Below, one piece after another: positions 50,295 through 58,244 of a DNA stretch of 64,000 nt. The position numbers were made by a program, and so were the translations under genes. Numbering within the stretch: the first letter of the stretch is position 1; each line of letters starts with the position of its first letter. The stretch comes from Sediminihaliea albiluteola (GTDB lineage: Bacteria; Pseudomonadota; Gammaproteobacteria; Pseudomonadales; Halieaceae): NCBI RefSeq assembly GCF_014077625.1, contig NZ_JACFXU010000013.1, forward strand, positions 186,001 through 250,000, read 5' to 3'. Under the pieces are notes generated by a model that was not told the origin of the DNA, made no database searches, and saw only the letters and a program-made list of their open reading frames with translations.

Positions 50295-52425
50295 GTAGGG
50301 CAAAGGCCAAATAGGCATCGCCGGTGGCGGTGCCTAGCTTGCCACCGCTGCAGGTAATGACAATGTACTGTCGGCCATTGTGCATATAGGTGCTAGGTGT
50401 GGCGTAGCCCGCTGCAGGCAACTGGTATTGCCACAAGAGCTCACCACTGGTCTTGTCAAATATGCGCAGCTTTTCATCGGAGGTGGCGGCAATGATCAGC
50501 AGTCCACCCGCGGTAACCACTGGGCCACCGAAGTTGCGTGTACCGGTCGGTGCCACGCCTTCTTTAGTTAGCTCTTCGTACTCGCCCAAAGGAATTTGCC
50601 AGCGGCGCTTGCCTGAGGCCAGATCGATGGCGGTCAGAGTACCCCAGGGTGGTTTCACCGCAGGATAGTAGCGCTGGTCGACGAAATCCTTATAGCCAGC
50701 GAAGACATAGCGCGTTTCTTTTTCAGCATCCACATTTTCGGATTGGCTGCTGACGTCGCCGCGACTATGAGCGAAGACATAATCCACGATGGCATCGCGC
50801 TCATGCTGGTTGAGGTGACTGAAGGGCATCATCCGGCCTTTCCCTTCAGCTACAACCTGGTGTGCTTCGCGTTTGCCAAGGCGTTGCTCAATGCCAGTTA
50901 GCGCTGGGGCGTAGGGGTAGAAGCCCTGTAAGTCGACACCGTGACAGCCACTGCACTGCTCTCGGAACAGGTACTGCCCGAGGCCGAGTTCACTGCCTTT
51001 ATCGACTTCAATCGCTTCCATTTGCACCAAATTGGGCGCTTCCATGGCGTTGATATAGTACAGGCCTGATTCGGGGTCGTAAGCACCGCCACCCCAGTTG
51101 GCGCCGCCGTAAAAGCCAGGAAATAGTACGCTGGGTTTCAAGCCCGGTGGACGCATGTAGGCAAAATCTTGTACTTGCTGCCACTGCTCCTTGGCGTAGG
51201 CGTGGGCCTCTGGGTTGATGTCGGTGAGGTCTTCCGGCCCCATGCTCTGGCGAGTAAAGGGTTCGGGCAGGGTTACTTTAGGCTGGGTTGGATAGGCCGA
51301 TTGACCGGGAATATCTGAGGCGGGTACTGGCACTTCCTCAATGGGAAATACCGCTTGCCCAGTCTCTCGATCGAGCAGGTAGACCACGCCTTGCTTGGAA
51401 GCCTGAGCCAGCCAAGCCTGCGTTTTGCCATCAATCTCAATATCGACCAGTGTCGGTGCCGAACTTAAGTCCCTATCCCAGAGATCATGATGGACTGCTT
51501 GGTAATGCCACAAACGCTTGCCGCTGCGGGCATCGAGCGCGATAACCGTGTTGCTGAACAGATTGGCACCGTGGCGCGAGGAACCATCAAAGTCAGGGGT
51601 CGGTGAGCCTGTCGGCACGTAGACTATGCCACGGGCTTCATCGATACTCATTCCCGCCCAAGCGTTGGCGCCGCCGGCTGTTTTCCAAGCCTCTTTGGGC
51701 CAAGTATCGTAGCCAAACTCACCTGGCTGGGGGATGGTGTGGAAAGTCCACACCAAGTCCCCGCTGCGCACATCATAGGCGCGGATGTCACCGGGGGCTG
51801 CACCGGAGGTTTCGGTAACCGCCGAACCCATAATGATTAGGTTGTCAAAGATCACTCCGGGGGAGGGGGCGTTGACACTGATATCATCGATGTTACGACC
51901 CAGGCCTTGGCGCAAATCGACTCGGCCATCCTGACCAAAACTCTTTAGCAAGTGGCCCTTGTCGGCGTCCAGTGCCATCAAGAAGTGCCCAGTCGTGAAG
52001 AAGATCCGCGCCGGGAGTTCCTCGTTGCCGGGCCAATAGCTGAGGCCGCGCATGTTGGATAAGCCAACGTGCTCAGCCGGAGGGCTAAAGGTCCAGCGCT
52101 CGTTACCTGTGTCGGCATCTAAGGCAAACACGTTATACAGTGGATTACGGCCGTAGAGCACACCATCAATAACAATCGGGTTGATTTGCAGCTCGGAACT
52201 GCTTGGTAGTTCTGCTCCCGCTGCGCTGTGGTAGCTCCAGGCTAGTTGTAGCTCGCCGACGTTGTCGCGATTAACCTGATTCAGGCTGGAATAGTGGCTG
52301 TTGCCTTGATCGCCACCATAGGTTTTCCAGCCCTCGTAATCCTGAGCCTGGGCCGCGCTAGTTAATGAAGCAATTAAAAAGCAGCACTGAGCTGCAAGAG
52401 ATTTAACGTACCGCACCGCCACCAT
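50284..52425 (-). CDS. PQQ-dependent dehydrogenase with inserted cytochrome c domain
   Basis: A periplasmic quinoprotein alcohol or sugar dehydrogenase (713 residues from ATG 52425). A signal peptide ends around SAAQA. An eight-bladed propeller follows with repeated W-docking strands (GELVWTF, GKRLWHY, GKRRWQI and GELLWQY contexts). A cytochrome c domain is inserted late in the chain: CSGCH at 491-495, with a probable Met ligand in GRMMPF. The last propeller strands then finish with GGKLGTATGDAYLAFALP, as in membrane glucose dehydrogenase-like enzymes. The frame is open to 52467; ATG 52425 is preferred but overlaps the SDR gene by 23 nt, and its ribosome site is weak. No PQQ synthesis genes are in the window. 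Confidence 0.9.
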   Translation of the reverse strand: MVAVRYVKSLAAQCCFLIASLTSAAQAQDYEGWKTYGGDQGNSHYSSLNQVNRDNVGELQLAWSYHSAAGAELPSSSELQINPIVIDGVLYGRNPLYNVFALDADTGNERWTFSPPAEHVGLSNMRGLSYWPGNEELPARIFFTTGHFLMALDADKGHLLKSFGQDGRVDLRQGLGRNIDDISVNAPSPGVIFDNLIIMGSAVTETSGAAPGDIRAYDVRSGDLVWTFHTIPQPGEFGYDTWPKEAWKTAGGANAWAGMSIDEARGIVYVPTGSPTPDFDGSSRHGANLFSNTVIALDARSGKRLWHYQAVHHDLWDRDLSSAPTLVDIEIDGKTQAWLAQASKQGVVYLLDRETGQAVFPIEEVPVPASDIPGQSAYPTQPKVTLPEPFTRQSMGPEDLTDINPEAHAYAKEQWQQVQDFAYMRPPGLKPSVLFPGFYGGANWGGGAYDPESGLYYINAMEAPNLVQMEAIEVDKGSELGLGQYLFREQCSGCHGVDLQGFYPYAPALTGIEQRLGKREAHQVVAEGKGRMMPFSHLNQHERDAIVDYVFAHSRGDVSSQSENVDAEKETRYVFAGYKDFVDQRYYPAVKPPWGTLTAIDLASGKRRWQIPLGEYEELTKEGVAPTGTRNFGGPVVTAGGLLIIAATSDEKLRIFDKTSGELLWQYQLPAAGYATPSTYMHNGRQYIVITCSGGKLGTATGDAYLAFALPQP

Positions 52426-53161
52426 CCACACTGAGAATTTGTCCAGTAATAAAGGAAGCGCGATCACTGCTTAAAAAAGTAACCGCTTCGGCGATTTCAT
52501 TGGGTTCGCCCAGGCGGTTCAGGACGGCGACCTTTTTTAGGCCTTCAGCGATTTTAGGCTGTTCCTCAAAGTATTTTTCTACACCGGGAGTGCGGATAAC
52601 GCCAGGCGATACGGCGTTAATACGAATGCCTTGGCCACCGTATTCTGCTGCAGAGCTCTTGGTGAGGATGTTGACGCCCGCTTTAGCGGTGGCATAGGCG
52701 GTGTTGAAAGCCTGTCCTTTTAAGGAGGCGTTAGAGGAAATATTAACGATGGCGCCACCACCGGATTCCAGCATGGCTGGTATTTCGTACTTCATGCACA
52801 TCCAGGTGTTGGTCAGGCACATTTCTACTGTTTGGTCGAACTCTTCGCGCTGGAACTCGTGGATTGGGCCGTGGCCACGGCTTACCGCAGCACTATTACA
52901 GGCTATATCTAGACGGCCATAGGTACTGGTAGCGGCCTCGACCATGGCTTTAACAGAGTCTTCTTTGCTCACGTCACCGTGTACGAAGATGGCAGTTCCG
53001 CCATTGTCGGTAATCAGGCGAACGGTCTCGTTGCCCGCTTCTGCATTGAAGTCTGCGATCACAACCCGTGCACCTTCACGGGCGTACGATAGTGCAATGG
53101 CCCGGCCGATCCCCTGGCCAGCGCCGGTTACAATTCCTGTCTTTCCTTCCAGTAATCCCAT
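52403..53161 (-). CDS. SDR-family oxidoreductase (upstream of PQQ dehydrogenase)
   Basis: A 252-residue classical SDR. TGAGQGIG is at 12-19, and D37 in VIADFN points to NAD. The catalytic residues are Ser in NISSNAS with Y156 and K160 (YATAK), and the ending GQILSVDGGGAVR is typical. ATG 53161 has a CTGGAG site. Its 3' end overlaps the predicted start of the PQQ dehydrogenase, so the two are probably co-translated. Together they could oxidise an alcohol in two cell compartments, but that is inference. Confidence 0.91.
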   Translation of the reverse strand: MGLLEGKTGIVTGAGQGIGRAIALSYAREGARVVIADFNAEAGNETVRLITDNGGTAIFVHGDVSKEDSVKAMVEAATSTYGRLDIACNSAAVSRGHGPIHEFQREEFDQTVEMCLTNTWMCMKYEIPAMLESGGGAIVNISSNASLKGQAFNTAYATAKAGVNILTKSSAAEYGGQGIRINAVSPGVIRTPGVEKYFEEQPKIAEGLKKVAVLNRLGEPNEIAEAVTFLSSDRASFITGQILSVDGGGAVR

Positions 53162-53304
53162 TATTTTCTCCAGTTAGTGATGGCTGCTCACAAGCTGTTG
53201 GCTAGTCATGTCGTTGCGCCGCACAGTACTATAGAGCCCTTTGATATAATCTGCATTATGCCGTTCTAGCGTCACTCGAGTACAGTTTATTGATCTGAGC
53301 TAAA

Positions 53305-53324
53305 ACTCTTATCATCATAAGAGT
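53305..53324. promoter_or_regulatory. 20-bp palindrome upstream of the second AraC regulator
   Basis: ACTCTTAT (53305-53312) and ATAAGAGT (53317-53324) are perfect inverted arms around CATC. The site lies in the 259-nt divergent region between the SDR/PQQ-dehydrogenase unit and the AraC gene, 97 nt before its start. It is a candidate operator; the protein that binds is unknown. Confidence 0.45.
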
Positions 53325-53420
53325 AGCTGTATAGCATGGTACGCAGGTGGCGCCATGCTGACAGCGCCGTAGGCACCATCTTCATTGATATATTCCGCCA
53401 CATAGCATAATGGGGCATAC

Positions 53421-54515
53421 ATGAGAGACATCACAGTAAGCGCTTTCCAGTTTTCTAGGCTGGTCGGGTATCTGAGACATCTGGGTCTAGATGTGTCAGA
53501 GATCCTGCATAGCGCGGGCTTAGTTCCCGAGCGCTTAAAACACTTGCCACCGGAATATTTACTGCCTGCGCAACAGTACTGTCGCCTTTATCAAGCAGCA
53601 GCCGAGCAGTTACAAAAGCTCGGCCGGACGGTGCCTTGGGGGGCCGGTATTGGTACCGAAAGCTTTGAGCTGATGTGTCACTGCATGATCAGTGCCCGTA
53701 CGCTGGGCGATGCCCTTAAGCTAGCGCAGCGTTTTGATAACTTACTCTACCCACAACTACATCGTCGCATGCGACTGAGTGAAGATAAGGACTCGGTCAG
53801 TTTAATTTATGATTTAGACCTAGACGATGCCAGCGAGGCTCTGATGCTCGATAGCTGGGATCGAGAAGGTTTTCAGGAGCCGGTGGCCCGGGCCTCGGGC
53901 TTATTGGTCTGGCACGCCCTCTGTGGCTGGCTCACTGGACAGCCGATAGAGGTGGAAGCGGTGACTGTGGCAGCGCCAGCGCGCAACGACAGCTACACTC
54001 AGCGGCTCGAGGCCGTGTTCCATTGCCCGGTTGAGTTTAATGCGGATCAAACCGCACTGTTGATGTCGGCCGAGCACTTATCTCGCCGAGTGGTGCAAAC
54101 GGAAGGCTCCCTAAAGGGCTTTCTGGCCAATGCGGTGTACCAGTTGATTGCTATTGATCAACAGCCCTTTAGTACCAGTGTGGCGATCAAGTCTTTGATT
54201 ACGATAGACCTTCCTGGCCCACTGCCATCGCTAGAAGAAGTAGCGGCACAGTTGATGATGTCTGAGTCCAGTGTGCGCAGGCGCTTGCAGCGTGAGGGCA
54301 CCAATTATCAAAACCTCAAAGACGAAGTGCGCTGCTATGTCGCGATTGATAAGTTACTCAATGAAGGCGCTAAAGTTTCCGCTGTGGCGGAATATCTGGG
54401 TTTTACCGAGCCGAGCTCCTTTGTGCGCTCATTTAAATCATGGACTGGTCAGACCCCTAAAGCCTATCGCGACCGGATGGTGAGCTTAGGAGAAGCTTGG
54501 GATAGTAGCCATTGA
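53421..54515 (+). CDS. AraC-family transcriptional regulator (arabinose-binding-type N domain)
   Basis: A 364-residue regulator of the same group as the one at 39942, with a large N-terminal ligand domain (ISARTLGDALKLAQRFDNLLYP is a conserved segment of this family). The C-terminal tandem helix-turn-helix is EEVAAQLMMSESSVRRRLQR and SAVAEYLGFTEPSSFVRSF, ending in WTGQTPKAYRD. It is divergent from the SDR/PQQ-dehydrogenase genes and upstream of another SDR, so it probably controls one or both. The ATG at 53421 has no strong ribosome site. Confidence 0.92.
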   Translation: MRDITVSAFQFSRLVGYLRHLGLDVSEILHSAGLVPERLKHLPPEYLLPAQQYCRLYQAAAEQLQKLGRTVPWGAGIGTESFELMCHCMISARTLGDALKLAQRFDNLLYPQLHRRMRLSEDKDSVSLIYDLDLDDASEALMLDSWDREGFQEPVARASGLLVWHALCGWLTGQPIEVEAVTVAAPARNDSYTQRLEAVFHCPVEFNADQTALLMSAEHLSRRVVQTEGSLKGFLANAVYQLIAIDQQPFSTSVAIKSLITIDLPGPLPSLEEVAAQLMMSESSVRRRLQREGTNYQNLKDEVRCYVAIDKLLNEGAKVSAVAEYLGFTEPSSFVRSFKSWTGQTPKAYRDRMVSLGEAWDSSH

Positions 54516-54631
54516 TTAACCCAAGGGGATAATTTTTCTCCCTGAGGGGTTGTTCACTGTCATTCTTTTAGACCCTGTCTTACTCTGGGCCCTTGATAAA
54601 CGAAAACCAAAGATTGCTGGGAGAAGCGTAA

Positions 54632-55384
54632 ATGTTATTACAGAACAAGGTTGCTCTAATTACAGGTGCCGGTCAGGGCGTGGGGCAGGGTATCGCTCTG
54701 GCTTTAGCGAGCGAAGGGGCCAAGGTGGTTGTCACTGGTCGAACACTGGAGAAGCTGGAAACAACCTGCGAACTGGTCAGAGAGCGTGGTGTAGAAGCAC
54801 TGCCACTGGTCTGTGATGTTAAAGATGCACAGTCGATGAAGGAGACCGTCGAACAGGCTGTCGCTCACTTTGGTGCTCTGAACATTCTGGTCAACAATGC
54901 TCAAGAAGTGCCGCTGGGAACTTTGCATGACCTGGATGATGAGAAATTCAACCGCGGCTGGGAGTCTGGTCCGCTGGCGACTTTCCGTCTGATGAAACTG
55001 TGCTATCCGCACCTCAAAGGTGACGGCGTGATCATCAATCTAGCCAGTAGTGCGGCCAAACGATGGGATATGACGGGCTACGGTGGCTATGCAGCCACTA
55101 AAGAGGCTATTCGTTCGCTTACCCGTGCCGCGGCCTGTGAATGGGGACACGAAGGTATTCGTTGCAATGCGATTCTGCCACATGCAATGTCCCCAGGCTT
55201 GGAGTGGTGGACCACCAATCGCCCCGAAGAAGCGAAAGAATTTATTGCTAGCATTCCACAGCGCCGCATTGGGCACTGTGAAGATGATATTGGTCGTTTT
55301 GTGGCAATTTTATGCAGCGACTACTCAGCCTATGTCAACGGCCAGAGTATTGCGCTCGATGGCGGTCAAGCTTATCTAGGCTAA
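54632..55384 (+). CDS. SDR-family oxidoreductase (downstream of AraC regulator)
   Basis: A 250-residue SDR. TGAGQGVG is at 11-18, TGRTLEKLE after the second strand suggests NADP, and NNAQE replaces NNAG. The catalytic residues are the serines in NLASSAA with Y153 and K157 (YAATK). The ending NGQSIALDGGQAYL is standard. A GGGAGA site precedes ATG 54632. A perfect hairpin follows the stop. It is 116 nt after the AraC gene and may be in the same unit. Confidence 0.91.
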   Translation: MLLQNKVALITGAGQGVGQGIALALASEGAKVVVTGRTLEKLETTCELVRERGVEALPLVCDVKDAQSMKETVEQAVAHFGALNILVNNAQEVPLGTLHDLDDEKFNRGWESGPLATFRLMKLCYPHLKGDGVIINLASSAAKRWDMTGYGGYAATKEAIRSLTRAAACEWGHEGIRCNAILPHAMSPGLEWWTTNRPEEAKEFIASIPQRRIGHCEDDIGRFVAILCSDYSAYVNGQSIALDGGQAYLG

Positions 55385-55396
55385 TTGATCGCACAA

Positions 55397-55430
55397 CTGT
55401 GTAGGGCCTGTTTTGCTGCGCCCTACACAG
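55397..55430. terminator. Hairpin between convergent SDR and sensor-kinase genes
   Basis: A perfect 11-bp stem (CTGTGTAGGGC 55397-55407 with GCCCTACACAG 55420-55430) has a 12-nt loop. It starts 13 nt after the SDR stop and ends 11 nt before the kinase stop. No T-run is seen on either strand, so it is a likely bidirectional 3' end but not a classic intrinsic terminator. Confidence 0.55.
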
Positions 55431-55440
55431 TCCATTGCAG

Positions 55441-56796
55441 CTAAGATTCGCGATACCTAGGTAACAGCACTAGTACTAGCAGACCTGCAGCGGTATTTTC
55501 AGCTCGTATGCTTCCCGAGTGCTGATTAATGGCTCGCTGCGCAATCGAGAGCCCTAAGCCGTAACCACCGCTAGTGCGTGAACGAGTATCATCAACTCGG
55601 TAAAACGCATCAAAAATGCGATCTAACTCTGACTCTGGAATGCCAGGTCCGGCATCCTGAATGCTGACTTCATAGTGGTTGGCTACAGTCTTTAACTGCA
55701 CCTGTACCCTGCTATTAACTGCAGTGTGCTGGACAGCGTTACGCAAAATATTCTCGAAGCTCTTGCGCAGTAAGTCGCCTCGAGTAGTCACGAGTGCTTG
55801 TGCTAAATCTGTGCTGAAACTTACCCCGCGCTCTTTGGAGTGCGCTTCAAAGTCGGCATCAGCACAGAGACTTTGCAGCAGAGTCACTAGGTCTATGTGC
55901 TCGTCCATCACTTGATTAGCTGCCTGAGTACTGAGTAACTGCTCGATTAACTCTTCCAATCTATCCGCTTCTCGCTCGATACGCTGCAATTGCAAAGGCC
56001 TTTGTGAGGGAGCTTGTTGGGCGAGCGCGAGGGCAATTTTTAAGCGCGCTAAAGGTGAGCGCAATTCGTGAGAGACGTCACTGAGGAGTCTTTTTTGGGC
56101 ATTGATCCGGCGCTGCAGTTGTTCGGCCATGGTATTAAAACTGCGCGCCAAGTCATCGGTCTCATCGCCGCCACTGTCGCGTACCGCAATGCGACTGTCT
56201 AAGTGACCTGCGGCGAGTTCGCCGGCAGTGTGCTTTAGTTGCTCTAAGCGCCGGGTCATTAAGCGCGACAGTAGGTAACACAGCAAGCCACTCATCAGCA
56301 CTGCCAATAGGGCGCGTAACCATAGCTTGTCACCTAAGGCACGCAGGACAGAGTGTCGCTGAGCTTTAAACTGCAGTACTACACGTAACAAGCCCTGTTC
56401 TTGACGGTAAATAGCATAGCCGGCAACGGGTGGCCTGCCATCGGCTTTTAGTACGGTGCTGCGCTGCTGAGGAGTAATTTGCTGGGCGGCCAGCTGTACG
56501 ATATCCGGCACAGTACGCCCAAGCATATCCCGACCTTGAAGATCAATGAGATAGATATCCATGCGCTTTGACTGCTGCTCGCTCAGCAGTGCGGGCAGCT
56601 CGCTCTCGGGTAGGTTTTGCAATTGATAGATTAGGCGTAACACAAAGCGAGGTGGCGGCCCCGGTTTGTTAATTTCGACTACTTGCCGTGGCTGTGAATC
56701 GAGGTAGCTTGCGACGAGTAGCCAGCTGGCAAGAATGCCGCTACTGATTAGCCAGAAACCGACAAAAAGTTTCAAATATAAGCTGTTGCGCAGCAT
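55441..56796 (-). CDS. cpxA: Cpx-like sensor histidine kinase
   Basis: A 451-residue inner-membrane kinase. TM1 spans about 8-30, followed by a periplasmic sensor of about 125 residues and TM2 about 160-177. A HAMP domain comes next, then the H-box DVSHELRSPLARL with the phosphorylated His243. The N, G1 and G2 boxes are FENILRNAVQHT, DAGPGIPE and GGYGLGLSIA. The domain order and the adjacent regulator and CpxP-like gene support CpxA over other OmpR-partner kinases. Its ATG shares one base with the regulator stop (TAATG), so the two are translationally coupled. Confidence 0.88.
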   Translation of the reverse strand: MLRNSLYLKLFVGFWLISSGILASWLLVASYLDSQPRQVVEINKPGPPPRFVLRLIYQLQNLPESELPALLSEQQSKRMDIYLIDLQGRDMLGRTVPDIVQLAAQQITPQQRSTVLKADGRPPVAGYAIYRQEQGLLRVVLQFKAQRHSVLRALGDKLWLRALLAVLMSGLLCYLLSRLMTRRLEQLKHTAGELAAGHLDSRIAVRDSGGDETDDLARSFNTMAEQLQRRINAQKRLLSDVSHELRSPLARLKIALALAQQAPSQRPLQLQRIEREADRLEELIEQLLSTQAANQVMDEHIDLVTLLQSLCADADFEAHSKERGVSFSTDLAQALVTTRGDLLRKSFENILRNAVQHTAVNSRVQVQLKTVANHYEVSIQDAGPGIPESELDRIFDAFYRVDDTRSRTSGGYGLGLSIAQRAINQHSGSIRAENTAAGLLVLVLLPRYRES

Positions 56797-57494
56797 TACT
56801 GGCCGCGCTCTTGGCTATCTGCCGCATATTGGTAACCAACACCTCGCACACTCAGTACTAACTGTTCGCCACCGAGCTCGGCCAGCTTGCGACGAATTTT
56901 ACTGATGTGTACATCGATACTGCGGTCATAGGCAGAGAGCGGGCGACCCAAAGCTTCACGGCACAGCGTGTCTTTATCCACTACTTGTCCAGCGCGGGAC
57001 AGCAAGCTGAAGAGCACATTAAACTCAGCACTGGTGAGCGGTAGCTCGGCATTGGCGTAACTAGCTTGGCGTTGACTGCTGTTGAGTTGTAGTTCACCGA
57101 CGCGCAGTTCAGTGCTGTGCTCTTGAGTGGGTCGTACCCGGCGTAAAATGGCGCGTAGGCGAGCAGCTAATTCACGCGGGTTACAGGGTTTGGCTAAGTA
57201 GTCGTCAGCACCGAGCTCCAGCCCTACGATGCGGTCGGTATCCTCACCGCGGGCGGTAAGCATTAACACCGGAGTTTGCGTGAACTTGCGCAAAGCACGC
57301 AATACATCCAAGCCCTGCATGCCCGGCAGCATGACATCGAGAATGATGAGCTCATAGTGATGTTCTTTGCAGTGTTCGAGAGCTTCTTGGCCGTTGTGGA
57401 TAGCGTGGCTAAGAAAACCTTCTAAGGCGAGGAACTCACTGAGCAGTTCACATAGCTCCACGTCATCGTCTATGATGAGGACCTTAATATCCAT
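56796..57494 (-). CDS. cpxR: CpxR-like response regulator
   Basis: A 232-residue OmpR-family regulator. The receiver begins MDIKVLIIDDDVELCELLSEFL, with the phospho-acceptor Asp53 in LIILDVMLPG and a conserved Lys in GADDYLAKPCNPRELAARLRAIL, a close match to CpxR. The C-terminal winged helix ends with DVHISKIRRKLAELGGE and VRGVGYQYA. It is the first gene of the cpxRA-like operon and is divergent from a CpxP/Spy-like gene. GTAAA/GTTAA repeats 63-97 nt upstream are likely its own binding sites. Confidence 0.9.
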   Translation of the reverse strand: MDIKVLIIDDDVELCELLSEFLALEGFLSHAIHNGQEALEHCKEHHYELIILDVMLPGMQGLDVLRALRKFTQTPVLMLTARGEDTDRIVGLELGADDYLAKPCNPRELAARLRAILRRVRPTQEHSTELRVGELQLNSSQRQASYANAELPLTSAEFNVLFSLLSRAGQVVDKDTLCREALGRPLSAYDRSIDVHISKIRRKLAELGGEQLVLSVRGVGYQYAADSQERGQ

Positions 57495-57556
57495 TTATCG
57501 AGCCCGCGTTAATAGTGCTGAAATTGTCGTCAATCAGCCACAGATTGTCACGCGGC

Positions 57557-57591
57557 TTAACTTTTCCTACCTTAACTTAACCTATCTTTAC
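57557..57591. promoter_or_regulatory. Tandem CpxR-type repeats in the cpxR/cpxP-like intergenic region
   Basis: On the minus strand the order is GTAAA (57591-57587), N5, GTTAA (57581-57577), GTTAA (57576-57572), N10, GTTAA (57561-57557). The first two half-sites match the E. coli CpxR box GTAAA-N5-GTAAA with one change. Downstream on the plus strand, TATACT (57625-57630) is a likely -10 for the CpxP-like gene, with no good -35, as expected for an activated promoter. Confidence 0.7.
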
Positions 57592-57686
57592 ATCTTAGTT
57601 GCAGAGTTTAGGCTGAGTAGCTCCTATACTGTTTAGCAAGTCCTGCCTACAAGGCAGGGTCTGATCTGCATACAAGGAGAATGACG

Positions 57687-58157
57687 ATGCAAAGGATATT
57701 AAAGAAAAGTCTAGTTAGTGCAGCCTTAAGTGTGGCGCTACTAGGTGCGGCTGTGAGTTACGCGCAAGTTCCCCACAGTGGTGAGCATTCTCACGAGGCT
57801 AAACTGGAGCGCATGACGAAACTACTTGATTTGAGCGAAAGCCAGCAAAGCGAGATCAAGCAAGTGTTTCAGTCAAATATGAGCCAAAAGCAAGCTGATC
57901 GTAAACGCTTGATGGAATTGAAGCGAGAGCTGCGGGACTTTGACGGGGACTTTGATGCAGCTGCAGTACAGGCTAAGGCAGATGAAATTGGTCAGATTAC
58001 CAGCCGCATGACCTTTCAAAGTGTCAAAGCTAAGCAGCAATTGCGGGAGTTGCTGAGCGAAGAACAGCGTAGCAAGCTGAAACAGCATCACGCTGACCGA
58101 AAAGGACACGCTAAGCGCGGCCATCACAAGAAAGGCCAGCACAAGATGGATCACTAA
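57687..58157 (+). CDS. CpxP/Spy-family periplasmic stress protein
   Basis: From ATG 57687 (156 residues) the AAGGAGA site is 7 nt away; the ATG at 57681 is only 1 nt from it. A Sec signal peptide ends around AVSYAQ. The mature part is helical and has two LTxxQ-like motifs (LSESQQ near residue 50 and LSEEQR near 120), the mark of CpxP, Spy and CnrX-like proteins. The tail is rich in His and Lys (HHADRKGHAKRGHHKKG), which could bind metal. In the Cpx system CpxP restrains CpxA; here divergence from cpxRA and the operator repeats support that role. Confidence 0.87.
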   Translation: MQRILKKSLVSAALSVALLGAAVSYAQVPHSGEHSHEAKLERMTKLLDLSESQQSEIKQVFQSNMSQKQADRKRLMELKRELRDFDGDFDAAAVQAKADEIGQITSRMTFQSVKAKQQLRELLSEEQRSKLKQHHADRKGHAKRGHHKKGQHKMDH

Positions 58158-58215
58158 GCAGAGCCAGCCACTCAGGCTAGCTCCGTTTTCTTAACAGGGA
58201 CCCCTGTAGCGCTCT

Positions 58216-58242
58216 GGGTGGCAATAAATGCCACCCTTTTTT
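58216..58242 (+). terminator. Rho-independent terminator of the CpxP-like gene
   Basis: GGGTGGCA (58216-58223) pairs with TGCCACCC (58229-58236) across the loop ATAAA and is followed by T6. It lies 59 nt after the stop and 3 nt before the stop of the convergent M16C peptidase. Confidence 0.92.
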
Positions 58243-58244
58243 GA

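Noticed and set aside
53421-55384. AraC regulator and following SDR as part of a mobile island
   Set aside because: No transposase, integrase, direct repeats or tRNA end were seen anywhere in the region, and base composition looks like the neighbours by eye.
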